DNA from: Unio delphinus
Taxonomy: Eukaryota; Mollusca; Bivalvia; Unionida; Unionidae
Direction: 5' to 3'
Length of the DNA: 64,000 bases
NCBI GenBank assembly: GCA_029339505.1
Contig: JAQISU010000231.1
Location: 746,001 to 810,000 of the forward strand
Position numbers and translations under genes: made by a program. The notes beneath the pieces were generated by a model, which saw nothing but the letters and a program-made list of their open reading frames with translations, made no database searches and was not told where the DNA came from. Below are positions 14,139-28,076 of this stretch, one piece after another. Numbering within the stretch: position 1 is the first letter of the stretch; every line of letters starts with the position of its first letter.

Positions 14139-15284
14139 AAGACAAACTAATGCATATTATTGTGTATAATTTATTTCCACCCTGGACAGGCTAAACTGAT
14201 CGAAGTCGAGTCTTAGATTTTTGTAACTCTTGTTGGCAAATGCTTTTCCTTCCACAAGTGTCTGGATGCGTTTAATATGTATATATTAAATGACCTTCGT
14301 CCAGAATCTAGATAATATTCTTTCTGACCAGTGACATTTATTTTGTAAAAAGCATAATACATTTGTAATATTTCTCTGTGATTATGGATTAAATATTCAT
14401 ATAATTATTCTCTGTAAACATGTTTACGTCCGTTTGAGTTTAATATGCAGAGCAGTCTTGATTCTAACCTTAGAAAGTTCAAAAAAATATATTTTCCATT
14501 AAGTTGACAGATTTTATCCAGAAAATGGTGATTGCGACATAGTTCACGTGGAGTGGTGTTTAAACTTGTTTATTTCAGGATTATTAATTCCTGCCTTATT
14601 ATCCGAAACGAAATCGGTTTTATTGACATGTTCGATTTTTATTTTGGGTGGAGATTTATTTATTCAAAATAGTCTTCACTGTAATTGAAAAAGTGTTCAA
14701 TTATATTTTTGAACTGTAATTTTGAATTTGAATTATAGTGAATTCAGACAAAGGAAGTTTGGATTATATTATTCTGATATATCAAAAGTCTCCTGAGATC
14801 CACTCAACTACATCGTCAAGAGCAAAACAGTTTCTCCTTCTGCACTGTTGTTGCTAGCAACAAGTTAGAAACATTCCCACTAACTCAAAGGATTTATGGT
14901 GTGAGATTGAGTGATTTTTAACGTAGCTTTAACAAGTTTTCAGATATATCGCAGCGATGTCCCAATATGAGCCTTACCTTGTTCTCACATTGTGTTGGCC
15001 TTACAAAACGCTAATATGTGCTATGGAGTTATTTTTGTATTTTTATTTACAATGTTTTTTTTAAAATATGTTTGTCCTCATTTCTGTATTGTTAAATCAT
15101 GTAACCCGTATTAGTGTTTAGTCCATCAAAAGGTCATTTATGATTAATTAACAATCACACTTTATATGATAACAGGAAGGACCACAAAGTCAAAGTGACG
15201 CCGTCTGCAACGGAATCGAACCTAATTAGTTTATTTCGAAGTTGGAAGAACTTACCACTAGAATACATGGTCAGGATACGCTAC
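14139..15284. repeat. Unassigned sequence containing a dispersed repeat
   Basis: About 14330-14730 resembles 53505-53900: both have tttattttgtaaa-agcataata, then gattatagattaaatatt-like and gtaaacatgtt blocks at equal spacing. A short stretch near 14920-14960 (tttttaacgtagctttaac) echoes the tail of the SINE at 13801-14124. No gene is recognised. Confidence 0.5.
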
Positions 15285-15395
15285 GCCGGTTAGTAAATGA
15301 TCTTAATGTTGAGTGTCAAGAGAGGCAGGTGTTTTCACCATTATTATGTCTTTAGTATAACTCGGTCGAGGATCGAACCCGCGACCTTCCGCAAT
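15285..15395 (-). mobile_element. Truncated tRNA-derived SINE
   Basis: This short stretch resembles the central part and B box of the SINE at 13801-14124: gtcaagagaggcaggtgtt, ctcggtcgaggatcgaaccc and the intervening block all match at the same spacing. The A-box end is missing where the (TACA)n repeat begins. Confidence 0.65.
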
Positions 15396-15439
15396 ATGTA
15401 TTTACATATATGCATACATATATACATACATTCGTTTAT

Positions 15440-15746
15440 TCATGAATACATACATACATACATACATACATACATACATACATACATACATACATACACA
15501 TACATACACACATACACACATACATATATACATACATACATACATACATACATACATACATACATACATACATACATACATACATACATACATACATACA
15601 TGCATGCATGCATGCATGCATGCATGAATGCATGCATGCATGCATACATACATACATACATACATACATACATACATACATACATACATACATACATACA
15701 TACATACATACATACATACATACATACATACATACATACATACATT
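15440..15746. repeat. (TACA)n microsatellite with an inner (TGCA)n block
   Basis: About 300 bp of tetranucleotide repeat, with about 40 bp of TGCA repeats near 15600-15645. It abuts the 5' end of a LINE. Confidence 0.97.
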
Positions 15747-17669
15747 TACTGTTTGCGGACACTCAAAGCAGTGTACAGTTACTTGAAACTGTCTTCAAAA
15801 AAGTGTACGAGGCCGAGGAGTACCCATGCCATTTTAAACAAGGTTTAGTAATACCAATATTTAAAGGAGGGGGAAAAAGCAAATTGGATATGAATAACTA
15901 CCGTGATATAACTATAGTTCCAGTGCTTCAGAAAATCCTAGAGCAAATTATATATAATAGACTACTTATATTTTCTAAGCACATTAATTTTCCAAATCCA
16001 ATGCAACAAGGTTTTAGGAATAATTGTGGCAGTATCACTGCAGCGTTTTGTATCAAAGAATCTATATGCTACTATATGGATAAAGATACTCCTGTCTATG
16101 CAACATTTCTTGATAATGCTAAGGCATTCAATACAGTCTGGCACAATGGGCTATTTTACAAGCTGTACAAACTTGGCATTAAAGGGAAGACGTGGCGCAT
16201 CATGAAAGACTCGTTTAAGGGAGTAACTAGTTCTGTTTTATTTGCGGGCAAATTGTCCAAATATTTCAATATTAAGCAGGGTGTAGGGCAGGGTCGTATC
16301 TTGTCCGCTTGGTTCTTTCTCGTTATGATAGACGATTTGATCACTGATTTAGATCACACTTTGCGAGGCCTAAATCTTGTCGATCTCCACCTGCCGTGTG
16401 TCTTATTAGCGGATGACACAACTGTAATGGCTAATTCGCATCATTCGATGCAGCATCTGCTCGATACAATCTCTAATTATGCGAAAAGGTGGAGATTGAA
16501 ATATAACGCAGATAAAAGTTGCAGCATCCTCTTTACAAACAAAAGAAGAAATGATTTTTCTATTCGACAAATCGCCAATTCCAGTAGTCAAAAGTAAGAA
16601 ATATGCCGGCATACCTCTAAAGTACAACTTTAAACCTAACGATGCGATAAAAGAAGCATGCAATAAAGGTAAACACTTATTAAACTCTTTTTATTTTATT
16701 GGTATCAGAGACGGAGGAATGAACCCTCTAACAAGTATGAAAATCTGGAAAAGAATCATTCTACCTTCAGTCCTATATGGATGTGAATTATGGTCGAATA
16801 TGACAAACACCAATATAGAAGAACTTGAGCTATGTCAAAGATATGCAGCGCGACGTATGCAAGCTTTCGATAAATATTCGACCATAGAGGCAACGCGTAG
16901 TACCTTAGGACTCTGGTCAATAGAAGCATACATAGATAAGATGAAATTGTGCTTTTTCAACCGGCTGTGTAGGGGCGATTGGACTCTTATCTGGAAAAAG
17001 ATTTTCATTTTGCTTTTATGTCAGTACTTGACCAACCCAATTAGACAAACGGGGTTTATAGCAGATATTGACAAAATATTCAAGAAATATGGTATGGGAA
17101 GTGTTCTCTTAGACTATGCAGTAAGAGCACAAACCGAAGGTAAACTTGTTTGGAATCGGAATATTATTGATAATATTCAAAACATCGAAGAATCTACCTG
17201 GAATACAGATATTGAACTAAGGAGCGATTTAATTCACTTCAGAAACATTCATTTGGACTTAAAACCAAGCGGTATATGGTTTCTTGGACGTAAATTTCCA
17301 TCTATGTTATGGCCTCTCTCTGAAATAGTGAAATTATATATCATGCCTGTTGGAAAAGTTATGATATGTAAACTCTGTGGAAAAGAGACTGACGACAGAG
17401 CGAAACATCTTATCTTAGGTTGTGAAAAGCTCCTTGAAGAACGAAACGTCTTCTTTGAGAGGGCGATTGACACTTTAGAGGTGAGAGACGGGGTTAATTT
17501 ATTTAATCAAGAAGACGATATACTATTGGAGACACTTCTTGGAAGCAGAGTAGATTGCTTGTCGTCTATCGACGATGATGTATGGGATAAACTCATGTTG
17601 GTAACGGCAAAAAGCATAACCTCATTTTACAATAAAATCCATGCCCTACTCTCAACCAACATGTCATAA
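15747..17669 (+). pseudogene. LINE reverse transcriptase with one frameshift
   Basis: The first part carries reverse transcriptase blocks: PCHFKQGLVIPIFKGGGKSK, a motif A region reading ATFLDNAKAFNTVWHNGLFY, GVGQGRILSAWFFLVMIDDL, and motif C as VLLADDTTVM. A stop at 16595-16597 ends this frame, and the protein continues in another frame from about 16551 to 17669, so one frameshift breaks it. The second part ends with a CCHC-type finger, CKLCGKETDDRAKHLILGC, usual near the C-terminus of several non-LTR clades. The endonuclease half is missing because the copy is 5' truncated. The clade cannot be fixed by eye. Confidence 0.8.
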
Positions 17670-17970
17670 CATAACAGCAATAATAAGTAGTTAATCTAAA
17701 TAAATTAATTTAAAAAACAAGCAAAAACAAATATCTTGCTGTTGTCAAATTCCGCAATTTTGATGTATTACAGATCACGGAGATATAATGCTCTCTGGCT
17801 CATATAATATACGAGAGTCACCTTTTGCTATCTTTATTCCTTTGAGAAGGATTTCATGCTGTTCCTCATATATATGTATATATGTGTGTATATATGTATG
17901 TATAAATATGTGTTTGGGTGGGTAAATATGTATGTATGTGTATGTGTGTACATTTATATGTGTGTGAGTG

Positions 17971-18078
<108 letters not shown>

Positions 18079-18235
18079 CATAAGCATATATGTCATGTAG
18101 AAAGAACTACATTGATAATTACACTGGTATACGTTTCCAATTTGTTTTATTTATATTCTTTTGTGTTGTATTTCATGATTTTGTATAATCCTGAATTTGA
18201 TTAACCTGATGTAATCTCTATTGAAGAGGAAATAA

Positions 18236-18325
18236 AGTCAGTCAGTCAGTCAGTCAGTCAGTCATACATACATACATACATACATACATACATACATACA
18301 TACATACATACATACATACATACAG
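18236..18325. repeat. (CAGT)n then (CATA)n, LINE tail and microsatellite
   Basis: About seven CAGT units follow AATAAAGT and pass directly into about fifteen CATA units. Confidence 0.95.
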
Positions 18326-19356
18326 ATGAAGATGTATATATGTTGTTTAGGGGTAGCAATAATAACTCTAACAATATTCTAAGATTTGTATGACACTGAT
18401 ATTTATATTTTTTTTATTTTATTTTGTCACAAACTACGATATTAAAAGATAATTAAATTACGAGCAATACGCATGAATGTAAAGAAAAATAAATTTAAGC
18501 GCATTATATACATTATAAAATAGGGTGCACGTGCCATTCTTTTCCAAAATAAGGCAGATGTCCTTTTTATTAAATTTCAATCTAAATATATTGGGGTTGC
18601 ATATTACTTGGATTGGAACGGCTGTCGCTGTAGAAATAATAGTTTATGATATGGCCATCTCGACAAGCGATGTAATCTTGTTACATTGTGTATGTTTATG
18701 ACGAGACAATGGGTGGGAATAAAAATGGCTTTTGGCCACAATCCTTTTGTCCACACCATTACATGTTAGAATAAAATTCCCGTGTCACTAAAAGCACATG
18801 TTCAGCAACTACCAAAGTTGTAAATCGTTAACAAAAGGCGAAAATGTATATGCATAACGTCGCATAATTGAAACAGAACGTGCTCATGGGACCGTATTTA
18901 CTTTTCTAATGTTTAAATATTAGTGTCCAATACTATCAAATTAATTCTTATCACCAGACAGAGTTACTATTAGTAATAACGATTTCTGTTGTAAATGTTA
19001 TTATACGTCACTCGCCTTGTCGTATTAAAAGCCTTTTGTCAAGTATCAGAAAATTATTAAGACATGTTTTCATTAAGATAAGGAAGGTATTTAAGGTTTT
19101 GTCACTATTATGTATAATAATACTTATCGGACAAAAAATTTGGCAGTTTTGCGAGCACTTCATAAACAAGATACAAACATAACATTTAGTACAACAATCT
19201 TTATTGTGTGGAAACCACTGTCAATTTAGATGCTGAGAAAGTGAAACAACAGAGTATGGGACATGCATTTTTAATATAGATAACACCTATCAAAAATTAT
19301 TTCTACCACAATAACACATGCTGTCATTGCAAACTTTAAGGTCAAAATCGTGTAAT
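18326..19356. other. AT-rich sequence, nothing recognised
   Basis: No repeat structure, RNA gene or protein domain is visible. Confidence 0.4.
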
Positions 19357-19359
19357 GTG

Positions 19360-19439
<80 letters not shown>

Positions 19440-19446
19440 CACATAC
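19357..19446. repeat. (TA)n tract bounded by inverted arms
   Basis: The arms atgtgaattatata and tatataattcacat flank the TA repeats, so the whole could fold into one long hairpin. Confidence 0.85.
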
Positions 19447-19449
19447 GTA

Positions 19450-20515
19450 TATATATGAATGAATTAAATACATTGTAGCTCTATCACTGATTCACCACCA
19501 TTCTTGATAAGTTCAGCTGGAATGTTATCTACTCCAGCTGCCTTCCCATTCTTCAGTGATCTTATTGCTGACTCCGCCTCTTCTATGATAATGGGGAAAT
19601 CATCATCATTTGTGAAGTTTGGAACTTCAAGCACCTCTGGGTCTCCTGTGGAAGGATGGTTATAGAGTTCTTAACAATATTCAGTCCATCTTTCTGCTAT
19701 GTCACTTGCTTCAGTGATGCATTTTCCATTTTCGTCTTTAATGGTACTGACTCTTGGTTGCTTCTGTCTGGTGAGGTCTTTCACAATTTGGAATGCTATG
19801 TGTTGTTATTCTTTATCAGACTGCTATCTATTTCTGTGCTCATTTGTCCAATCCAATATTTGTTTGCTTTCTTTAAGTTTTTTTTAATGATATTCTTGTT
19901 TATTTCTCGATACTTCACCGCCCCTGTTGTGTGTCTGGTGTTTTTGAGGTCATTTCGGGCATCACACAGATTCAGAATCTCTTCTGTAACCCAGCTGTTT
20001 TTCTTTGGACGATATAGGCCAATGCTGTTCTTGGCAGCTGTTGTCATGACTGTGTTGAAAGAGTCTGTCATCACTTTAATATCAATATCCATCACAAGGA
20101 ATGGAGAAAAGTTTCCTCCAATTGTGGCTTGGAATGACTTGCTGATGTTAGGGTCTTTCAGTTGTTCAAGGTTGAATTTGAACCTGAGTTACTTTGGCTT
20201 GCTAATTTTCTTCAACTTCACTCGGAAGTTCATAATGACAAGGTCGTGATCACTCTAAATATCAGCACCTAGGAACTTTCTTGTTTTTGCTCTATTGATG
20301 CCAGATCGGTACCGGTTTTGAACAAGTATGTAGTCGATCTGGTTATGATGGGTTCCATTTGGTGCGTGCCATATCCAGCGTCGTGAAGCTTTATGTTGGC
20401 CCAGGGTGTTGGCTAGTACCAAGTTGTTGTAGCTTGCGAACTCGAGCAGCCGTCTCCCTCTTTCATTGGTAAGTATATTGCAAGAAGGTCCACAATCATT
20501 ATCCCAGAATGCATG
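19450..20515 (-). pseudogene. LINE relic (endonuclease end to start of reverse transcriptase), minus strand
   Basis: Minus-strand reading from 20515 shows the end of a LINE endonuclease: NLVLANTLGQHKASRRWIWH and, further on, NQIDYILVQNRYRSGINRAK. A linker follows (YRPKKNSWVTEEILNLCDAR; KYREINKNIIKKNLKKANKY). It ends near 19480 with an AAGVDNIPAEL-like sequence at the start of a reverse transcriptase. Stops and frame changes show it is dead. The arrangement is like RTE-type elements. At its 5' side it abuts a Polinton integrase relic. Confidence 0.75.
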
Positions 20516-21645
20516 GATTAAAATGACGATGGCTACCCCTTCTTCCACAAAAGAGAGAAGGAAGGTGAAGACGAAAGTGAAACAAGAACCGATAACCCCT
20601 GTTCAGACATCCTCGTCCTCCTCGACACCGATGTATCGCCAGAAAAGCAAAACATTGCAATCGTTGAAAATACCATACGAATGAAGAGTTGCATCAGTGA
20701 AGAGTGCGTGACTTATTAACAAAAATTAATATGGTGCTAACCAGCCTTTTCTACGATTTATCCCATCCTGTTGGATACGTGCTACCAAATCCCGTCTGAA
20801 AAGTAATCGTTTACGTCAAGTGAAATTATGGTAACAAGAACAAGCCACGTATACTTTACACCAACCCATTCGATGAAAAATTTCCAAACGTCTCACCTGA
20901 GTGGAGGGCATCGATCATCAATGTCATGCCGATTTAGCCGATGTCTCTCATTTAGCCACCTACAATCGTGGCTACAAATATTTGTTTTGTTTCATCGACG
21001 TTTTTTCCAAATTTGCCTTGCTGGTGACATTTACTTTTAAATCGAGCAGTGAGTTAGTGCGAGCCTTAAAACTAGTGTTAAAACAAAGTGATCGTCATCC
21101 TCTTCGATTACAAACAGACAAGGACACCGAGTTTGTGAACCGAGCCCTTTCCAAAAATAATGAAATACACGTGACATTAATTTGTTCACCGCCGAGAATC
21201 CCGAAACCAAAGAAATGCATCTTGGGTCGTTTTCAACGCACCTTGAAATATAGCATGTGGAAATATTTCACTCATCGACACACTCTCATGAAATCCACGT
21301 CTTTCCGCACTTGGTAAAGCTTACAACTAATCTTACCATCAACGCATCAGATTTTCCCACAAGAAGTGACTCCCGACAACGAAATGACTGTTTTTAAGCG
21401 CCTGTTTAGTACTTCCCCGATAGTGACTGTCCCCAACAAAGATGAAGTGTTTTCAGCAGGAGACTGGGTGCACATTGGCAAAATCAAACACACTTTCAAC
21501 AAATGTTACTTACCCAACTGCACCACGGAATTGTTTCGTGTCACTGGACAAGACATGAGCGGGAAAATGTTAAAATGTACGTTTTACTTGTCCGTATTAC
21601 AACCTGTTACCTAAATAAGACCAAGTGTACGACATCGAAATCTAT
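20516..21645 (+). pseudogene. Old Polinton relic: end of a virion gene plus integrase
   Basis: The stretch parallels 43440-44640 of the intact-looking Polinton. MATPSSTKERRKVKTKVKQE (from about 20530) matches the C-terminal half of the gene upstream of the integrase. From about 20725 the integrase follows: QEQATYTLH, ADVSHLATYNRGYKYLFC (about 20935-21000), a TDKDTEF block near 21115, then the downstream DWVHIGKIK-type domain to about 21620. Frameshifts and stops are frequent, including a broken glutamate region around 21190, so it is inactive. Only this part of a Polinton remains here, next to a LINE relic. Confidence 0.85.
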
Positions 21646-22845
21646 CTATGGGGTTCGTTCCTCTTCCCTTTGTTTGGATATAGCATATAGTGCATTTGTT
21701 CTTGCTGCTGCTCTCTGTGTGGATAGTATGTTTGGGGTTGTATACGTTCGCGTACGTTTGTTTGGATAATAGATATTGTGTTTTGTTCTCCTTCCCTTTG
21801 TGTGGATAGTATAGTAAGGGTTTGTATAAAAATAGAATAAACCAAACGACCATTTTTAAAGACCACTCTTATGTCTCGAAAACATTTGCTTTCTTGCCTA
21901 AAACTGTTTTTTTTTCTTTCGATTTTATAGATTAGGTGTTGTGTATGTTTGTTTGTCTATGTCTCTGTCTATATCTCGCCAGTCCCGTCCCCCGCCATGC
22001 GTTGTTTAATTCGTATAGTTTATGAACAAGCTGAACGTACCCGCCATCAGCAACACGTTGAACGTACCCGCTACCCCGCTGAACTTACCCAATAACCTTT
22101 AAAACAACCCAACTTTCTCTTGTCCGTAAACAACACACATAAATCCTGTCCATAAAGTACCCCACGATACGACTGATGTATACTTGTGACGTAAGATAGC
22201 TATATAACAGTTACTAAAATATGTCGTCGAAGGAGAGCAATTCTGCTTCTGAGCTAAGCTCATACTGTAAATTCTGGGACTGCTATTAGGGTACTGTCTC
22301 AATGTCATTAATTTCAACTTGCATCAAGCACTTGGACGTAAGTATCCGTCACATCCAACAATTGTGAGGTGGTTTCATCCTTTGGATTTCGACCGATGTT
22401 CTGGAAAATCGTTATCTATGATTGTGAAGCGGAAAGTGACTGCTTTAAAGGTTGACATTGTTACAGATGTTCGATAAACAGCGTAAGATATTTATATTAT
22501 CAAAGACATTACTTCATTTTAATAGACTGAAAAACTACCCAAAAGATGAATAGAATGATGGATAAGATTGTCAAAGAAGCTGAAACGTACTTTTTAGTTT
22601 TTTTTAAAAAAAGTTTGGATAAGATTAAAGGAGCAGAGACCACCAATCGATTGAGGTAGTCGGACTGTCAATAAAGGTTTCTAGTATCACTTTCCCTGTC
22701 ATCCATGTACCCATGTCTGACTTTGTCACTTGCCTTGTTGCCCAAGTACCCATGCTTGACTTTGCTAGTGAGTGTTGATGGTGAGCGCCAAAACGCACTA
22801 AGAAAGTGGATCCCCACTTGTCGATGGAACCGGAAGCTGTACTGA

Positions 22846-22851
<6 letters not shown>
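21646..22851. other. Unassigned sequence next to the Polinton relic
   Basis: Short repeats of tgtgtggatagtat at about 21716 and 21800 resemble the tandem unit at 51240-51560 of the intact Polinton, so this may be further decayed Polinton DNA. Three near-copies of gctgaacgtacccgc lie at 22030-22090. No gene is recognised. Confidence 0.35.
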
Positions 22852-22899
<48 letters not shown>

Positions 22900-22900
22900 T
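22852..22900. repeat. Microsatellite (GT)n
   Basis: About 48 bp of GT repeats. Confidence 0.95.
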
Positions 22901-25900
22901 TTGTTTGCAAAGAAAACAGATCATATGGCGATTAACGTTCCTTTTGAGTACACTAAAGCCAGCCGGGGATCACATATGTCTTGGATAGGTTAACATAAAA
23001 TAACAACAATGACAAAAAAGAGTGTAACGCTTTAAATTAGCCTAGGCGTTTTGTATTCTCACTGAGCCGTTGTCAACACTAAATTACAAAACAGAGATTA
23101 ACAAGACAAAACAATCTCTAAATTTGAAAACCTTGACATGAATCTAATAGAAGTTTTATTTCAAAACTATGTTATCGAAAGGCTTTAGTGTCTGCATCCA
23201 AATACATGCGCCAGAGGTAATCTTCAAAATTATGCATAAGACTTTAGCCAAAGGTAATATCCAAAAATACGCTTAAGATTTTACTCCCAGACAAGATTCG
23301 AGGCCCATCGTTTCCTGTCGCCCCGATACTGTTCAAATGAAGCTATCTGACGTGACCAACCCATGTTCCGTAAAAAAGGAATTGTATCCCACAAAAACGT
23401 ATGTTTGCGAATGTAGAGGCATTCATCATCTTAACTGAAGACGACACTTCAAAACACATCGACTATGCTAGCGAAATTCAAACTTGAGCAAAGACGGAAA
23501 AGAGTCCTTACACTCGATGGAACATAGAACCGACATCATAATGAATACTTTATGTTAGAGCTATGCTGTACTGGTTTTGAAGAGAAAAGACAACATAAAT
23601 AAAGCAACTAGAAAATTAATCGACGTCAGGATCCAACAAACACTAAACTAAGAATTTCCAAATATCTTTGCATAACCATTATTATCAATATCATCAATGA
23701 GGCGTACCAAGCAGGATGCGCAGACAAGCAAGCCCACGACTACATAAGCCATGCTAGACGCTTGGAAGCATTATGTATTTTACTTAAAGCCATAAAAAAA
23801 AAGCCGGGTAGAACTATAATTTCCGGTAATGGGTATCCCACAAAATGGATATCATAATTTATCACAATGTCATTACACTTTGAATATAGTGAAGGCAGTT
23901 CATTATGTTGTATATGACATGTTAATATGTACGTTGTGATTCTGACTGGTCGAAATAAGACCATGATGTTGTTGACCAGTAGTCTCTTTACTGATTGGCT
24001 GCGATCGTGGGAATTTTCCCAAACCCGCCTTCTGGAACCTTTTGCTTTTACTATCACTTTGGCGGTCATTTTTCAAACCGATTGCTAAAACGGATTTGGG
24101 GGAAATGGCAATGTCTGTTTGAATATGACCAATTTACCAAAAAGTGGGTTCTTTATCATACGCAGACAAATGTCGTAAAACCCACAAATAAGCACAATTA
24201 TAGATAAAACTAAGGATACTGTTTATTTGATACCAGGCGTAGGGATATGTGGGCGGTGTAACCTGTACCATGGAAACCACATTAAATACAAGCATCGTTC
24301 TAATATTACTTTAGAAGAATAAAAACTCACCTCTGCTCACAAAAGAATGTGGACATAAACCAGTCTCCCAACTGACCGAAAAGTACATAACCACAGATTT
24401 TATACAGGGTGAAAAAACTAATTGTTTTCTTCCGAAAAAAAGGTCTGACTGTAAATAAAAGTTTGTCTATGTCTACTGTTCCAATTCAAATAATGCAAGT
24501 GTCCGGTCACATAGACATTGCATTTAATCTGGAATTCCTGCATCAAGTAATCAGCTCGTGACATGGATATCAAGCAAGTGGAATCCTGAGTGATAAAACT
24601 AACACACGTTTGGTGTAAACCTAATGCAGACTTAAAACAGTGACAGTGAGTCATTTAACTGGCCATGGTAATTGTTACTACTACAACGCTGACGGGTCTT
24701 ATTGTCCAGTACTAACGTTCTTTAAGGTGCCATGACCAGGGTCTCATAGCGCACGTATACAAGGAACCGAGTGAAATGAAGTGTGATTTGCTGGGCAGTA
24801 AAGATGCTGCCTATAAGCTGATGTTTTAAGTGAAACGTCTTGATTTGTTTGGTGGAAATAGAACCAGTTTGATCATTCAGTACGTACTGTAAGTGAAAGG
24901 TTTAAATAAATATGGGCAACTAGTTTTACAGCGTATGCATTCGACGTGGAACTAAACTTGTTTAATAAGGGCATTATAACAATGACAACCTCTATAATGA
25001 AACGGAGTTTCTTGCACAATGCTTCCAATTAATCCATCATACCTACCTCCATGCTAGACTTTTGTTCTGAAATAGCACATATAAACGGGAACGCGAGGGG
25101 GGACTGTACAAGGTGATAATTGCTATTTTAAAATAAGAGTGTCGTGTTTGATATATGTTATTATTTTGTATTAGGACAAGTTACCATTTACTGGTTACAA
25201 GTGTTGTGTCCAGAATGGACAAAGGTAAAAGAGGATATGTGGTGGTGGGAAATCTTTTCAGGTAAAAGACAATAACTTACAAAATCAGATGGCAGGTGAT
25301 TTGAGACGCTAGCACTTTCTTCCAGAGCAAGAGTGGAATTTAACTGGATGGGATGCATAAAAAGCCTGGTTATTATTAGAATCCAATTTCTCACCGTGGA
25401 TGAGTTGACAAAAGTTCTTGGATAAAGTTGATTTATTCAAACGTTTGCTTGGTATTGATGTTAAATTTAGGGAGCCTAATTTAAGCTTTTCCGAAATAAA
25501 TTGCAAACTGGAAACATTTTATTCAGTTATATCCTCAACTGGATATTGTTACAGAAGTAATTAAATAAGGGCAGAAAGTAATTAAGTAAGGATATGAAGT
25601 AATTAGGTAAAGATACGAGGTAATTAAGGAATGAAGTAATTAAGTGCGGATATGAAGCAGAAAGCAGTTCATTATTTGCAACACAGGACGGTACATCTCA
25701 ATAAGCCGTCGTTTGAACACTTCTCGCCAAGTACTATTATTACAGAAATTTATAATTGGATTTCGAATCCAAATTAACCTAAGTCTTTATTACGAATTAA
25801 AGATGCTTAAACTAAGGAATGGTATTTTTGTTTTGCCAATTTGCAAATTAATGCAAGGACTATAAAGAACACTCAAATCATGCTAATTATTATGTTCGTC

Positions 25901-27449
25901 CACTCGATGCCACTGACACTGCTGATGGTAACTTATTATTTATTTTAAAACACATACTTTTCATTTTTCTCTTGAAGATTTGTTAAAGAAAAACGGTTAA
26001 ATAGCCAAACACGGTGGCACCGTACAAAATCGAAGCTCGTAGCTGTAAATATGACTATATTAAATACGTTTACAAGATACTGAAAATATTTAAAACTAGG
26101 TCAAACTAGGTCAATGGACAGGTATTTGTATTATCAAACGCTTAGCATATTCCACTAATTAATTAATTTCAATATTATAGGCTTGTTTCTCGGATCGGAG
26201 GAAACCATAAGGCAATTTAGTCAAACGATGACAAAGTCAAATTATTTTTTTTACCAAGGCCTGTTATTTGTTTTATCACTTGTGGATTATGACCACATAT
26301 AGGGAATACAACTTTTTGTAGTATGTCCATAAACTAAATCAGAGCCAATTTGTCTACAGTCTCCGATATGAATAATCAAATTAGAGATGGCATGTTCAGT
26401 GTCTGATGGTTGACGACATATTTATTAACGCATTTGTGGTAGCCAATGTGTTAATACCAACATCAATATCTTTGGAGTAAGAATTATGTATCAACGTTCT
26501 AAAAATAAATAGGATGTATAGTAGATCAGATAGATTGGGATCATACCAAGTTGCACACGTTACAACTGGAAGCGAAACTGACTATCTCAGAGATGTACGT
26601 ATTGTATAACCAGTGCATCGTATGCTGCTAAATTCACAATGAATTCAGGCAACGTGATGTACCTTATGTTCAATCTTGTTTCTTTCCACGTAAATCTGCA
26701 ATGGGCCCAATTGAAGTTTCCTGATTTGTAAATTTCATTGGAAAAAGCTTCTGTATTTGATATTATCCATGCTAATTGATTCACAGTGAAACATATATTT
26801 CTGGACTTATATTTTAGAAAACTGCGTCGTTACACTGTGATTTACGGCTTTCAGTTTTGTCAGTGTTAAGAGTACTATACCATGGAGAGCTCTTCTGAAT
26901 GGAGACCATGCACTGAGTTTCTTATACATGCTAATAAAAATATCAAAGAAAGCACTTATCAATTTGTTCAGAAGAAGAGCCCGGCAAGGTTGTTAGATTT
27001 GTGTAGATCTGATACATTAGTTGAGTTGTATTTATCATACGAAGGTTTCACCTAGTTTGTTACGTGGCTAGGCTCTCATAAACAGTTACAAAGAAAAAGG
27101 GAAAACAACAAGCTTTGTAAATTTTAGCAAATAATTTATTTCCCCTGGATTAGGTCATTTTGGATAAAACGTTCCGAAGTTTAGAATTTCAAAAATCTGA
27201 ACTGAATTCTGGAAAATATCATCTTCAGTAAATAAAATTACATTACAATAGCGTGTAATGGAATACAAAGATTAAAAGTTACAAACAATTCAATATAATC
27301 AAAAATAAATTGAATCAGATATGCCGTAAATGTAACACTTCCCCCATAAAGAAAAATAAATATTTATTGAGACAGTCTTCTTTTCACCATATATTAGTTA
27401 TACATGAGGTTTAAAAAGAACAGAAGAATTCTTATGAATTAAGAGCAGT
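22901..27449. other. Unassigned AT-rich sequence
   Basis: Only short open frames without recognisable domains are present. Short aagtaattaagta repeats occur at about 25553-25650. I see no mobile element, RNA gene or promoter that can be supported. Confidence 0.4.
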
Positions 27450-27479
27450 GCACATGAAATAATACATTTATATACAAAG

Positions 27480-28076
27480 GAAATTGTATCTGCTATTAAA
27501 TTATCTTTTCTTATGTGCATGATGCAGTCTTTGATTTTTATTTTTCATTTTGCCGATTGAAGTAAAGGGGGTTGTGGTCACTAAACAGAATAAACGAAGA
27601 AGGAGCTGACCTAATGTAAACGTCAAAATGTTGTAATGCCAATATCAAAGCCAAACATTTCTTCTTAATTGTTGAATAATTCCTTTGATGCTTATTTCAT
27701 GTTTTAGAAAAAAGCACACTGGATGATCAATCGAATGTTCATCTTCTTAAATCAATATTGATCCAATTCCAACATCACTTGCATCAACATATATTTTAAA
27801 CGATTGGCTGAAATCAGGACTTCAGCAATTATGGAATAATTGGAATTTTTTTTCTCGATAGTATCCAGCCATACCTAAAAATCGCACCAGTTGCTTTTTA
27901 CTAAGAGGCAGGGGGTATGCAGAGATAACCTTGCTCTTAGCATTAGCATGTCCATGTCCTACAATACGTGCTAGAAGAGTTACACTAGCACGATAGAACT
28001 TACGTTTGGATAAATTAATTGTCAAGCCTGCATTAAATTTGATCCTGATCAGTTGTGACATATTTGGGAAGGCCAA
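27480..28076 (-). pseudogene. gypsy RT C-terminus and RNase H remnant
   Basis: The minus strand reads AGLTINLSKRKFYRASVTLL, then KKQLVRFLGMAGYYR, the usual end of a Ty3/gypsy reverse transcriptase. In other frames an RNase H-like FKIYVDASDVGIGSIL and DHPVCFF follow. The active-site YxDD region would lie upstream and is absent, because the sequence is joined at about 28035-28076 to an integrase fragment. Confidence 0.75.

Noticed and set aside
15297..15848. Frames of YIHTYIHT or MYVCMYVC repeats
   Set aside because: Products of the (TACA)n microsatellite. Only the part after 15747 is real LINE coding sequence.
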